From: Legionella bozemanae
Lineage (GTDB): Bacteria; Pseudomonadota; Gammaproteobacteria; Legionellales; Legionellaceae
NCBI RefSeq assembly: GCF_001648595.1
Contig: NZ_LBAW01000001.1
Coordinates: 186,001 to 250,000 of the forward strand
Direction: 5' to 3'
Length of the DNA: 64,000 nucleotides
Position numbers and translations under genes: made by a program. This document shows, one piece after another, positions 54,193 through 64,000 of the stretch. Within the stretch, counting starts at the first letter, position 1. The number at the start of each line of letters is the position of its first letter. The notes under the pieces were generated by a model. It saw nothing but the letters and a program-made list of their open reading frames with translations. It was not told the origin of the DNA and did not search any database.

Positions 54193-57100
54193 TTACATAA
54201 CAAATTCCGCTGTTTTGTTTACGTGCTCCAATCGTTCAACTTGTGGATACATGACTTCTGACGATGTCGTCGGTTTCCGTGCTATTTGGGAAACAGGTTG
54301 CGCTTTTTGTTTCATTTTAATGTTAATGGCCGATAGCCGCTTCTCAAATTCCAAGAGTTCAGATGGATTAGTAATTCGCATAACATACATCCCACTTTTT
54401 TTCTCTTCTTCATTAATTTTCTCATTGAGAAATGCAACTTGTTGTTTCAGGGACTCAGCTTGCTCTGCTATCTCTTGACGCAATTTACCCAGCTCAGCAG
54501 CTAGTACACCTTGTTTCTTTTCAATATCCGGACGGAATGCATCGGTTAAATTTCTCCCGGGACTTCTTAATAACTCATCAAATTCCAAACGCCAGTCATC
54601 CATATCTTCCGGAGTAAAGACATGGCTTGCTACATAAGAAGAAATCTTCCCCCAAACAGTTTTTGGTTTCATTCCTTCCACTATCCGCCCATGCAAATCC
54701 ATAAATCTGATTTTTAAAAGGATATCCTGAATTTTATCGATTTCTTCTGCTTGGAGATCAGGAAACTTAAATGTTTTGATTAACTCTCTATCGAGAAAAC
54801 TATTGTGGACTTTTTCAGAAAAGGAGCTTAAATCTTTAGGCTTTTGATCTGCTGCCCATTCTTTTAAAACCAGAATTTCATTGACCTGATCCTGAAATTT
54901 CTTAGGAAACTGTTCCACATCCGGCTTTATTTTTGCTCCAAATTGAAGCAGAGGTAATTGCTTTTTTATTAATTGGTCAAAAGCTAAAAGTTGCTCATTC
55001 GCTTTGACTAGTCTTACTTCTAAAACTTTTCGCTCTTCAGTTAGCTCATGGGCACGAGAATTATATTGGGTAAAATTATGGAGTAAAGGATGCGAACCAA
55101 CACCTTTGATCACCAAATCAAAATAATCGCTAAAACCATTATGTCCTTCTTTAAGCCTAACCTCTTTCACAGCAAAGCCATTTAATCCATTAAGTTTTTC
55201 TTTAAGATTATCCGCCTTACGTGCCAAAAACTTACTTGTATTAAGTAATTCCTTATGATCTTGGCTAAATTTTTCACAAATATTGCGAACCTCTCCTCGC
55301 AGACGAATTGCAAACTCTTGCAACTTAGAACTTTTTCTCGTCAAATCACCTACTTTATTCGCGAGAAAATAATGCATTTCATAAAATCCATAGAGCGTGT
55401 TATTTTCAGCTTGTATTGCATTTAATGCGTGCTTAATCGCCTTCCATTCATCATTTTTTTGTAAAAGAGGCTCTTCCCCTTCAATAACTTGAATCGCAGA
55501 ATCCAGTTTTTCTTTCATCACTTCATAAAGAGCCTCCTCTTTACAATCATGTATGAAATCAGCATCCAGCTCATTTTCATTGGAACTCATCGCCGCTAAT
55601 CCATCAAGAGTAGCTAAAGTTTCTTTAATTAAAGTATGTGTATTCTTATGGAAGCCAAAAGAGAATATCCATAAACCCTCCAGCTGCGCTTCATGTTTTG
55701 TCAATACCTTATACAAGTGCTTAATCGCACTTTGCCTATCAGATAACGTCTTGGCATCTTTTAAAATGTGGGTAGCATTCAATATGGCATCCGCAGCAGT
55801 AGTAACGGCAAAACGCTCAAGCAAATATCCTAAGCCGCGGTGTTCTTTCATAGCCCAAGATAGAGTGCTTTCCAAATCGTCAACAATTTCTGCCGCCACT
55901 TGATCCAAATAAATTGTTTTTAATTCCTGCAACTCCGTTGTTTCTTCAAACCCGGCTTGTTGATACACCATTAACATCTCTTGAATTATTGGTTGCATGG
56001 CATATTTTTCAGCAAATCGATCTTCAGGCAGATAATTCGCATAATCAGCCAAGAGGTCAATAAGGATATCTAAATTCGTTGCGTGCTCAATTTGCTTAAC
56101 CAATAATGATCGCGTGGTTTTATTTAAATAAGCGTTATTTTTTATAATACGACTAATGTCTGCAGCAAATAATTTTACTTGGCTTTTAACAAAAGCATCG
56201 CGATAAACGCCTACATCACCATCAGCAAACCGCAGCATCGCTCCGTTTACTTCCAATCCAGATTCAACATAACGACGCGTCTTTTTCTTCTGAATAAGCA
56301 TTTCTTTTTTGCCTTCATGTTCTGCCAATCGACGAAACTGCAATTGCTCGCTTAATGACACACCATCCAAATAATGATAACGCTGCGCATTGATTGAATC
56401 TTCAACAATGACAGGCATAACCTTTTCTTTAAAAAATGCGCGTTGCTGACTCCAAATCGAATTGACAGCAACTTCATAGGCAGCTACTGCTTCATCCAGT
56501 TCTCTAATTTGTAATTCTTTGCTTACATTACGACGTACATAAGGATTAGCGTATTTTTTCTGCGGATCAGAATGCTCAAGACATTCACCCCATTGGTGGC
56601 TTAAAGCAAGAATTAAGTCATCTCTCTGGACTAATAACTCAGCATCCAATGTTCTCCATTCAGATTTTGGATAAACAAGATGTAAAAATTCCTTCCATTC
56701 CTGGAATTGCTGTAGAACAACTTGTTGTATACTGGAAACCGTTTGAATGTAATGACGCTCAACCGCAATGTCCTCATTTCGTTGTCTTTTTTGCTGCGCT
56801 AATGCAACAAGCATTTTCTTGCGGCCTTCTTCGGACTGATAAAAACAAGATTGTGACAAAAATGTTCCATATTCTTCATAAATTACAATGTGCCTACCTG
56901 GTTTATCATTTCCTGCAATATGATTCATAATCTGCTGCGTATCATGAGGGGTATCCAATTCAGTCTGAATCGTCAAAAACCCTTTAGAATGTTTTGTATC
57001 AAAAGCAGATATTCGTCCGAGTGCCGAAGTAACAATAGTTAGTGTATTGTTTTTGCCGGACTGATTTTTAATCCAGTTTTCTTGTAACTGGCCAGCATCT

Positions 57101-60100
57101 TTAAATGCAGCAATATTTTTTTCAGTAAATTGTGCTTTTAGTTTTCCTTCCAGGAATTCTACTTCATGGGCATCTCTAGCAAGGATAACAATAGGTTGCT
57201 CATTTTTTGCTTGCTTGATGGCCTCACTAAGAGCATGTAAATGAGCTTCTTTATTTACGGTTTCTTTTGCAATTAATCCTTTAGGTTTATTTTTTTGATG
57301 AGGTGGTATTTGACACGCAGCACTCATGTCAAACTTGCTGCATTGCTCGAGTAATTCATCTTGTCTTTCTAAAGCCCTAGAAATACTAATAATACGCCCT
57401 TGCTTCTTATAGTCATCAATGAACTCTTTAGTTGAAACAGAATCAACAAGACGCATGTCTGGAGCAATAACGAATTCCCAATCAGGATGTTCTATTTGTA
57501 ACCGCGCATGCAAAAATTGATGTTCCATAAAAGTTAAACCGCTTTGGCGTGTTTTTTGATGTATGGGAATAGCAAAATGCCGTGCTGTTTTAGAAGGTGG
57601 AATAACAAAATCTTCACCTTCAACGAAACGTTGGGCTGCTATAGCTGAATTAATCCACAAATTAAACTTATCCTTGGGTAAATCGTTTAACTGTGCTCTA
57701 TGCAAACCTGTAGGAGCATACCTGTACAAAAATTCTTTTAGCTGATCTACATCCTTATCTGCACTCCAACTATTACTCGAGTGTAGTGTTTTAAATTGTT
57801 CCTGAGTAATAAATTCATTTACTAAAAGATAAATCCATGCATAAGGGCTATTCTCACTACCCTCATCACTCTCAGCCCTCATAGCAAGATTAAATAAAAT
57901 CCTTTCATCTAATTCTGAAAAATCAGATCCATAAAAAATTAAGTTACTTGATGCAACATGACCATCCTCTTTGTAAGCGGTTAAGTTTTCATTTTCAGTT
58001 TTGGCACGAGAGCGATATAACGCAAGGTCACCTATAGTGGAATAGTTTATCCCACCAACTTTATAGGTTCCTTTAGGAGCATCTATCTCAATACTCCTTG
58101 AAGCAATACCTAGAGAGACAAAAAAATCTTTGGCATGATTTTTATAACTTTGAGCCATCACATCACGGCTTGGAGCACACACATCAACCGTCCCTCCATC
58201 CGCCTCAACCCATTGCATTACGGCAAATAATGCAGCTGCAATACTATTACTTTCCTCACCATCAATCTCCATCAGCATGTTGCTTTGCTGATTTTTTAAT
58301 GACATTAAAACTGCAATAAGCTGTGTGGTGTCAACAAATTTTCCCGTAGCCCGAAAATATTGTTCACGTAATACAGCAAGTAATCTTAATTGAATTTTTA
58401 GCTTCTCATGAGCCTCAAGCTCTGGTTTTCTTAGTGCAACTGATAATTCACTCGGTTTTCTTAGTGCAGCAATCAATGTATCTGATAATTCACGCAATTC
58501 AGCGCGACTGATTTTAGTTAAATTTTTATAGACTTTAATTTGTTTCGTCGTCGGCTTATCACCCACAACCAGAGTTAAAGGTTGATTTTTTCCTATCGCA
58601 TTGATATAGGTAACTTGTTGGGCTAAATCATATTGTTCCTGGCTACTTAAAGAAGCTCCTGCAAAAGTATTTTTAATGCCAGCAATGACTCGTTTCACTT
58701 GTGAGGTCTCAAATTGCTCATCAAGAACCTGGTCAGAGTCTTTTAGAACAACATCAAATGCATTTTTTTGAGGAGCGCGCCCTGCTTTTGGATCTTTGTC
58801 AAATGCATCAATATAAGCTCTGAGATCCTTAACATAACCATTTAACATTTTGATAAATGGTTCTATCTCTGGGTAAGGCGGATAATCAAATAATGCCACG
58901 ATTTCCCGTAGATAGTGTTGATTTAATTCAAGCCCTGCCAGCACATCTAATAGGCGATGAATGTTTTTATCGGTTACATGCTCTCCCAATATAAGCAATA
59001 TTTTTGCCCAATTATTTAAGTCGGAATCTTCTGTAGCTTCCAATTTATTGACTACGTTGTAAAAGCGAGTCAACTCAGACTTGCTGCCTTTGGTGCACGT
59101 TTTTATTAATAAAGTAAGCAATGGTACCAATGACTGTACTGTTGCTTTGGTCTGGGTAATTGATGCGATTTTATCAATAACTTTTTGAAGAGTTTGCTCA
59201 TCAACATCTGGCTCTGATCTTTTTATTACATGAATCAGCGCAGCGAACAACGCTTCAGAATGCTTTGCCTCTCCATCAGTTAACGATTTCAATCCTATCA
59301 GTTCTTTTGATTTCAATCCTATCAGTTCTTTTAATGGGAATAAGGATTTCTGGGTTAAATTATGCGTGAATGAACAACGTAATAAGTTTTCATAGGCCTG
59401 CTGCCCAAGTTCTTCTCGGTATTTTGTTAAATAAGCAACCTCGCTCAAAGCATCACGTAGCTGCTCCGCTGTATATTTTGGCGTTTCTTTTAATATTGTG
59501 CATAAAATAGCTAAGGGCGACGCAACGGAAACCGCTTTTCCTTGACTCAAAACATCCAGTAAATCCTTCATCTGAACTGCAGTTAAAAAAGATTTTTCAG
59601 GTGCTATAGACTTAATTCTCTCAGTTAATAATGCAATACACCGGTGAAACTCAATGTTGTTTTCGTTTTTAATACGAGTTAAGGAATTAATTAAGCCATT
59701 CACTACATCTAATTGCTGTCCCAGTTCCTGCAGTGACTCATCGATGGGGCGCTCGATATTTAATTCTTTAATTTGCTTAAATAGAAAATTATCAAAATCC
59801 TGATTTGTTTGTAATGGCTTTAAAGCGGCAATTAAACTGGATTTATAATTCGCTTCTATTTTAGGTTTCAACACAGACAAGTAAGATTTCTTTGTAAAAA
59901 ACTCAGCGCCCAATGCTTGAGTCATTTGTATTTTTTCTTGAGGAAATCCAGACAAAGTCCAAGCAAACCACCTGCTACCTAATAAATTCTTAGCTTCACG
60001 CTCTGCTTCAGCCAAAGACTCGAAGAGCATTCTTGGGTTAGGGGGGTGTTGATCCAAATAGTACAATACAACATAATGGGAATCCATCCAGGACTCCAAA

Positions 60101-62934
60101 TATCCTTGTAATTTTTCTGGTAAATTCGCAAGCTTACTTTCGAATCGCCATTCCTTATAACTTTGTCTCAGCACGCTAAAAAGATCAATTGCTGTTTCGT
60201 TAACTGTATTTTTCCCTACTTTGAGATCAGGTAATTCAGCACAAACAATCTCAAGAATTCCTGCTTTTTGATTTTCAATAGTTGGCAGTACACTCAATTT
60301 CTCTTCGGCCTTTGTCACTGAATCAACAGTTTTTATCAGTTGCTCCAATGAAGGCAGACGATAAGAAGCTTCTATATTAATATCAGCGAAAATTGATAAT
60401 AACTGTCCTCTACGTTCGGGCTGCATGTCATGTACAACCTGTGCTAGAGTTTTTATTTTTATTTCAAATTCGCTATCGCCTTGATCATGTCCTGTACCTT
60501 CCGGTATTTCATCATTAAATAATGAAAGGAGTCCCACAAACTGAGAAAGTGATTCGGGTTGATCGTGAAAAAGATCTGGCAGAAATTGATTCAGTTTAGA
60601 AGGAGTAACTAAATGCTTTAACAAAATTGGAAAAGAAAATTTCTGAATAGGAACAGTATGTGTCTGCTCTATGGCACAACGTCTTTGATAATTATCGATA
60701 ACTATTGATGCCGAATTGCTGTATTCGCCCATGAATTTCAAAGCAAGCGAACTCATCTCCAGAAAGTCATGACGTGCTACGTCTGGGGCTTTTGCTTTTT
60801 GCATGGGGAATAAGGCCTCAATAAGTTTATTCAACTCATCAGCAGTGGGCATTGATTCCCAATGGCAATGCTCCAGTGCTCCCAAAAAAGCAAGAAGTAC
60901 TGTCGATAATTGACTGTTTAAGTGTTCGTCAAAATTCTCAGTAATTATAATGAATTGATTCAGCAAACTCTTAACCTGGGTATAGGGCTCTTCTGTTTTA
61001 GTGCAAGCCCGCTGCCCCATGGTGATCAAAGCAATTATATTGAGGAGTAATACTTTATTCTGCTTGTTCAGCTTTTGATTGTTACTAATTTCCTGTTCGA
61101 TTTTTTGATATACATCCAGCGTAAATGCCCATTCTTGCCCACCGATAAAACGATAAAATCGGGATATAACCTCCCCGTATGAAGCATCTAAACGGGTCAG
61201 CCATGTATGGATTTCATTTGGCAGTACAGGAACCGTATAATCAAGAGCCTCTGCATGAATGTTGGGCCTTAAATTCATGCGCTGCGATACCAACTGATAC
61301 TGGTTATAACGACTGGCATGGTAAGCGCCATAGACGTCAAAATCCAATCCATCAAGATAAGTAAGTTGCTCTTCGGGATCACTGCTATTGTTGATGATAA
61401 ACAATAAGCGATCTAATGCTGGTTTCATGTGTCTAATATTTTTTAAAGCACAAGATAAAGGTAACTTCAGCTTCTTGTTGTCGAGCTGTCTCAGAAAATA
61501 GTCATAAGCAGCAAATAACTCATTAAATTCGGCACGGGCGCCTGCTTCTTTATGTTGCTCAACTAAAGAATTCCACCAAGTCCTCTGTTCACTATTTAAT
61601 TCACTCAATTTTTTAAGGTTTGCAAAACCTTGAGGTGACATGAGTGCAAGATAATTTTCTGGTTTATCCAGAAACATCTTATTAAAATCTTTAAAAAGAT
61701 CCTTATCATGTAAGGTTTTAAGTTGTTGCAATAAAAGCAGAACACCATCAGCTCCAGTATGAATTAACACTTGAGCCAGACCACGATAGTTAAGATCCGA
61801 TAAAGGTATCGTCTGTAATAATCTTTTTATCTGTTTCAATTTTGGCGTATCATATCCTGCCAACTCAGACAAGAAAAAAACAAAAGCTTCCCGGCGTCGT
61901 TCCGGAGTGCATTTTTCACTCAATAAATAATTAAACTCAGCTTTATAACGTCCTACATTCTCAGAATCTTTTTTCAAGAAACTGAATTGGTGGTAAGAAC
62001 CAATAATATTGCGGGCATTTACTGGAGGAAGTTCAGGGACAAGCGTCAGAGGAGTTATTTGTTCAAGACGTTGGTATTCTGGTGCATCACTAAAGCACAA
62101 TACGTTTTTGCCATCCTGAGTTTGTTGTAGATAAAATCCCGCAGGTAAATTTTCAAAAAGCAATCCATAAGAAAACTCAGGGAAATTTCGGATAATTTTT
62201 TCCATAGCAGCCGCCTGCACATGGGTAATTTTCCTATCTAAAGCTTTAACTTGATTAACCCCTTTACCTACCAACCTATCCCATATGGAAAGTAATAGTT
62301 TGTCTGATATGAAGAATTGGTTTGGATTGAATTGCTTTTTGAAAAAATCCAGCCATCGCCTACTATCTAAACTGGCGCGATCAACCAGCTCGCCTAAGTC
62401 TTCCGAGCGTACTTTTTCTGCTTCAACAACAGCACCTACAACCAGCTCCTCTTTTCGTTTTCTCAAGGTTGCCTTTTGGAGTCGTTCCTGTTGAGGATGT
62501 TCTTGATGCGATTGGATCTGATATTGCAGTTGCAGATTCATACTGGGACCTTTTGTCCCTTCAATCCAATTCTTTTTCGTTTTTCGTATTTTATTGATGG
62601 ATGGTTGAAAAGAAATTGATGAGCCAGGTAATTCTGCCACCTGATGTTGAAATTCAAGAGAAAATTTTTGTCGTTTACCCTGCAGATACACATTATCGAA
62701 AGATAATTGATAGTGTCTCTGCTGAGGAGGAAACTCGAATTTATAAAGTCTGGGGCGTTCTGGTTTTAAAAGAAACTCAGCCAACTCATTGAACTCTTCT
62801 TGGATTAATTCATCACATTCCAAAGACAAAGTAACTTCTTCAGAAATCAACTTATCTTGTTCAAAGGTGATTTCCAAATAAGTGATAAAATCTTTGACAT
62901 TATTAAAATTATCTTTGCCCACAGTGATTTTCAT
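54193..62934 (-). CDS. Giant protein with a degenerate SecA-like motor region
   Basis: A 2,913-residue protein without a signal peptide. Its N-terminal half is helical without a recognised domain. Residues about 1510-2020 align by eye with the SecA motor. NBD1 lies near 1511-1660 (LLAVLREQYFRATGKF, then LIAVLMSLKN before the former Walker A, and VGGINYSTIGDLALYR for SecA ITYGTNNEYGFDYLR). NBD2 lies near 1891-2010 (CQIPPHQKNKPK, PIVILARDAHEVEFLEGKL, TIVTSALGRISAF and QQIMNHIAGNDKPG). Walker A GEGKT reads DGEESNS, so the ATP-binding lysine is gone. The C-terminal 700 residues are coiled-coil rich. No ORF-breaking change is present. An effector role is inference. Confidence 0.8.
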   Translation of the reverse strand: MKITVGKDNFNNVKDFITYLEITFEQDKLISEEVTLSLECDELIQEEFNELAEFLLKPERPRLYKFEFPPQQRHYQLSFDNVYLQGKRQKFSLEFQHQVAELPGSSISFQPSINKIRKTKKNWIEGTKGPSMNLQLQYQIQSHQEHPQQERLQKATLRKRKEELVVGAVVEAEKVRSEDLGELVDRASLDSRRWLDFFKKQFNPNQFFISDKLLLSIWDRLVGKGVNQVKALDRKITHVQAAAMEKIIRNFPEFSYGLLFENLPAGFYLQQTQDGKNVLCFSDAPEYQRLEQITPLTLVPELPPVNARNIIGSYHQFSFLKKDSENVGRYKAEFNYLLSEKCTPERRREAFVFFLSELAGYDTPKLKQIKRLLQTIPLSDLNYRGLAQVLIHTGADGVLLLLQQLKTLHDKDLFKDFNKMFLDKPENYLALMSPQGFANLKKLSELNSEQRTWWNSLVEQHKEAGARAEFNELFAAYDYFLRQLDNKKLKLPLSCALKNIRHMKPALDRLLFIINNSSDPEEQLTYLDGLDFDVYGAYHASRYNQYQLVSQRMNLRPNIHAEALDYTVPVLPNEIHTWLTRLDASYGEVISRFYRFIGGQEWAFTLDVYQKIEQEISNNQKLNKQNKVLLLNIIALITMGQRACTKTEEPYTQVKSLLNQFIIITENFDEHLNSQLSTVLLAFLGALEHCHWESMPTADELNKLIEALFPMQKAKAPDVARHDFLEMSSLALKFMGEYSNSASIVIDNYQRRCAIEQTHTVPIQKFSFPILLKHLVTPSKLNQFLPDLFHDQPESLSQFVGLLSLFNDEIPEGTGHDQGDSEFEIKIKTLAQVVHDMQPERRGQLLSIFADINIEASYRLPSLEQLIKTVDSVTKAEEKLSVLPTIENQKAGILEIVCAELPDLKVGKNTVNETAIDLFSVLRQSYKEWRFESKLANLPEKLQGYLESWMDSHYVVLYYLDQHPPNPRMLFESLAEAEREAKNLLGSRWFAWTLSGFPQEKIQMTQALGAEFFTKKSYLSVLKPKIEANYKSSLIAALKPLQTNQDFDNFLFKQIKELNIERPIDESLQELGQQLDVVNGLINSLTRIKNENNIEFHRCIALLTERIKSIAPEKSFLTAVQMKDLLDVLSQGKAVSVASPLAILCTILKETPKYTAEQLRDALSEVAYLTKYREELGQQAYENLLRCSFTHNLTQKSLFPLKELIGLKSKELIGLKSLTDGEAKHSEALFAALIHVIKRSEPDVDEQTLQKVIDKIASITQTKATVQSLVPLLTLLIKTCTKGSKSELTRFYNVVNKLEATEDSDLNNWAKILLILGEHVTDKNIHRLLDVLAGLELNQHYLREIVALFDYPPYPEIEPFIKMLNGYVKDLRAYIDAFDKDPKAGRAPQKNAFDVVLKDSDQVLDEQFETSQVKRVIAGIKNTFAGASLSSQEQYDLAQQVTYINAIGKNQPLTLVVGDKPTTKQIKVYKNLTKISRAELRELSDTLIAALRKPSELSVALRKPELEAHEKLKIQLRLLAVLREQYFRATGKFVDTTQLIAVLMSLKNQQSNMLMEIDGEESNSIAAALFAVMQWVEADGGTVDVCAPSRDVMAQSYKNHAKDFFVSLGIASRSIEIDAPKGTYKVGGINYSTIGDLALYRSRAKTENENLTAYKEDGHVASSNLIFYGSDFSELDERILFNLAMRAESDEGSENSPYAWIYLLVNEFITQEQFKTLHSSNSWSADKDVDQLKEFLYRYAPTGLHRAQLNDLPKDKFNLWINSAIAAQRFVEGEDFVIPPSKTARHFAIPIHQKTRQSGLTFMEHQFLHARLQIEHPDWEFVIAPDMRLVDSVSTKEFIDDYKKQGRIISISRALERQDELLEQCSKFDMSAACQIPPHQKNKPKGLIAKETVNKEAHLHALSEAIKQAKNEQPIVILARDAHEVEFLEGKLKAQFTEKNIAAFKDAGQLQENWIKNQSGKNNTLTIVTSALGRISAFDTKHSKGFLTIQTELDTPHDTQQIMNHIAGNDKPGRHIVIYEEYGTFLSQSCFYQSEEGRKKMLVALAQQKRQRNEDIAVERHYIQTVSSIQQVVLQQFQEWKEFLHLVYPKSEWRTLDAELLVQRDDLILALSHQWGECLEHSDPQKKYANPYVRRNVSKELQIRELDEAVAAYEVAVNSIWSQQRAFFKEKVMPVIVEDSINAQRYHYLDGVSLSEQLQFRRLAEHEGKKEMLIQKKKTRRYVESGLEVNGAMLRFADGDVGVYRDAFVKSQVKLFAADISRIIKNNAYLNKTTRSLLVKQIEHATNLDILIDLLADYANYLPEDRFAEKYAMQPIIQEMLMVYQQAGFEETTELQELKTIYLDQVAAEIVDDLESTLSWAMKEHRGLGYLLERFAVTTAADAILNATHILKDAKTLSDRQSAIKHLYKVLTKHEAQLEGLWIFSFGFHKNTHTLIKETLATLDGLAAMSSNENELDADFIHDCKEEALYEVMKEKLDSAIQVIEGEEPLLQKNDEWKAIKHALNAIQAENNTLYGFYEMHYFLANKVGDLTRKSSKLQEFAIRLRGEVRNICEKFSQDHKELLNTSKFLARKADNLKEKLNGLNGFAVKEVRLKEGHNGFSDYFDLVIKGVGSHPLLHNFTQYNSRAHELTEERKVLEVRLVKANEQLLAFDQLIKKQLPLLQFGAKIKPDVEQFPKKFQDQVNEILVLKEWAADQKPKDLSSFSEKVHNSFLDRELIKTFKFPDLQAEEIDKIQDILLKIRFMDLHGRIVEGMKPKTVWGKISSYVASHVFTPEDMDDWRLEFDELLRSPGRNLTDAFRPDIEKKQGVLAAELGKLRQEIAEQAESLKQQVAFLNEKINEEEKKSGMYVMRITNPSELLEFEKRLSAINIKMKQKAQPVSQIARKPTTSSEVMYPQVERLEHVNKTAEFVM
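59285..59332. repeat. Perfect 24-bp tandem duplication inside the giant gene
   Basis: Two identical adjacent 24-bp units encode eight-residue repeats (KELIGLKS twice on the minus strand, near residue 1205). The frame is kept. A less exact duplication (GGTTTTCTTAGTGCA) occurs at about 58424-58470. Confidence 0.85.
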
Positions 62935-63052
62935 ACAACCATGTCCCCCAAATAATAAATACTAAGACTTTATTATCCAAATAGTGCGCAAATATATCAC
63001 ATTTTTAATGAATAAAATATGAAAGATAAGTCGTAATGACTTGAAAATTTGA

Positions 63053-64000
63053 TTAAAAAACATCTAAAACGGCATTTAAAAGCTGCTGTGTATATGCTTC
63101 CTTAGGATTTTTAAAAAGGGCGTCACAACTTCCAAACTCAATTTCTACTCCATTCTTCATGACTAACACTTCATCAGCAATGTAGGAGACTACGCCCATG
63201 TTATGGGTAATAAATAAATAAGAAATACCCGTCTCCTGCTGTAACTCCTTTAATAAATTAAGGATTTGTGCCTGCACAGAAACATCTAAAGCACTGGTTG
63301 GTTCATCACAAATCAAAACATCCGGCCCTGTTGCCAATGCGCGCGCAATGCAAATTCGTTGTCTTTGGCCTCCAGAAAATTGATGCGGATAACGCTGTAA
63401 ACTGGTGCTAGGCAAATTGACCTGGTTTAACAATTCCTTTTGCCTTACGTTAATTACGGAACGTTTCATCCCTTGGGCATGCATGCCCTCGGCTATTATT
63501 TCACCTACTGTCATTCGTGGATTCATAGATGAAAAAGGGTCTTGGAAAATAATTTGTACTTTTTTTCTGTATTCTCTTAATGAACGTCCTTTTAATGCCA
63601 GCACATCATGTTTTTTATAATGTACTTCACCTCCAGAAATAGGTAATAAACGCAACAGAGCTCGGCTGGCTGTAGTTTTTCCGCATCCTGACTCACCTAC
63701 CAAAGCCAATGTTTTTCCTTGCTGCAAACGAAATGAAAGGCCATCGACTGCTTTAAATATAACTTTATTACGGCTGAATACTCCTTTTTTCTGGATAAAA
63801 CCAACAGATAAATGATTCACGGTGAGGATTGTTTTTGCTTCAGAAGATGCAACATTCCAAGCTATTTTATTTTTTTGTAAAGGAGGTAGCTCGTCTAAAT
63901 CAGGATATAAATGACATCGTACCAATTGACCATTTTGTTCTTGTAATTGCGGCTCCTCTATAGAACAACGCTCAAATGCATACATACACCGTGGGTGAAA
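63053..64000 (-). CDS. Fused double-ABC ATPase for peptide-type uptake, partial (C-terminal part)
   Basis: The frame is open through the right edge; the visible codons before the first ATG (63985) read FHPRC, giving FHPRCMYAFERC, which is the oligopeptide-transporter C-terminal motif of a first ABC domain. A second full ABC domain follows, with Walker A GESGCGKTT, signature SGGQRQR, Walker B VLICDEPTSALD and a His switch ITHNMG. The layout matches fused DppD-DppF or YejF/GsiA-type ATPases. It would energise import of peptides or similar compounds. Permease and binding-protein genes should lie beyond the window. The missing first half is outside the window. Confidence 0.9.
   Translation of the reverse strand, partial: FHPRCMYAFERCSIEEPQLQEQNGQLVRCHLYPDLDELPPLQKNKIAWNVASSEAKTILTVNHLSVGFIQKKGVFSRNKVIFKAVDGLSFRLQQGKTLALVGESGCGKTTASRALLRLLPISGGEVHYKKHDVLALKGRSLREYRKKVQIIFQDPFSSMNPRMTVGEIIAEGMHAQGMKRSVINVRQKELLNQVNLPSTSLQRYPHQFSGGQRQRICIARALATGPDVLICDEPTSALDVSVQAQILNLLKELQQETGISYLFITHNMGVVSYIADEVLVMKNGVEIEFGSCDALFKNPKEAYTQQLLNAVLDVF

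Noticed and set aside
59285..59332. Tandem repeats as a CRISPR array
   Set aside because: Only two adjacent units without spacers, and in frame inside a coding sequence.
1..64000. tRNA, rRNA, prophage or complete IS
   Set aside because: No cloverleaf, rRNA-like stretch, transposase, integrase or phage structural gene was recognised anywhere.

Overview
The window is AT-rich gammaproteobacterial DNA that most likely comes from a Legionella species. The main reasons are a homologue of the Legionella spectinomycin phosphotransferase APH(9)-Ia, a Pht-like MFS carrier with the motif layout common in Legionella and Coxiella, a CysZ/EI24 protein, a dense set of large helical proteins without recognisable enzymes, and several proteins whose C-termini are rich in glutamate like Dot/Icm type IV secretion signals. 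No rRNA, tRNA, CRISPR array or complete insertion sequence was seen. Species cannot be named from the sequence alone.

Layout. 1-6.8 kb: an unknown partial gene, a YihY membrane protein, a microbial-type PARG, an exported subtilisin-like protease and a YeeE/YedE pair for sulfur-compound uptake. 6.9-12.6 kb: an MFS carrier behind a leader that encodes an isoleucine-rich peptide (candidate attenuator), a Cys-rich lipoprotein, the aph(9)-like kinase, a DUF4349 protein and a GtrA protein. 12.7-16 kb: a two-gene operon (GNAT-like protein plus heme-oxygenase-like diiron protein) facing a MarR regulator, then a LysR regulator divergent from a short NAD-glutamate dehydrogenase (16.0-19.4 kb). 19.5-29.2 kb: possible effectors, nitronate monooxygenase, quinone oxidoreductase, CysZ-like protein, a His-rich secreted peptide behind a perfect 20-bp palindrome, a YdcF/SanA protein, a tandem pair of small exported paralogues and broken genes. 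29.4-31.5 kb: the NAD salvage pair pncB-pncA. 31.8-36 kb: an Lhr-type helicase.

36-49.6 kb: small unknown genes, a CPT-like kinase, an AI-2E family permease, a nucleoside deaminase, a VOC protein, two unknown proteins, a three-gene surface-glycan group (GT2-GtrA fusion, GT39, polysaccharide deacetylase), and a set of housekeeping families (DJ-1/PfpI, YjdM, YjbQ, DUF167). 49.8-62.9 kb is an effector-like block on one strand: an ankyrin protein, two helical proteins and a 2,913-residue giant whose middle resembles a SecA motor that has lost its Walker A lysine. The window ends inside a fused double-ABC ATPase for peptide-type uptake.

Two families of dispersed palindromic repeats sit between genes, mostly where genes converge. 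The most interesting items are the SecA-like giant, the Ile-codon leader, the GNAT/diiron operon with its MarR regulator, and the palindrome upstream of the His-rich peptide.
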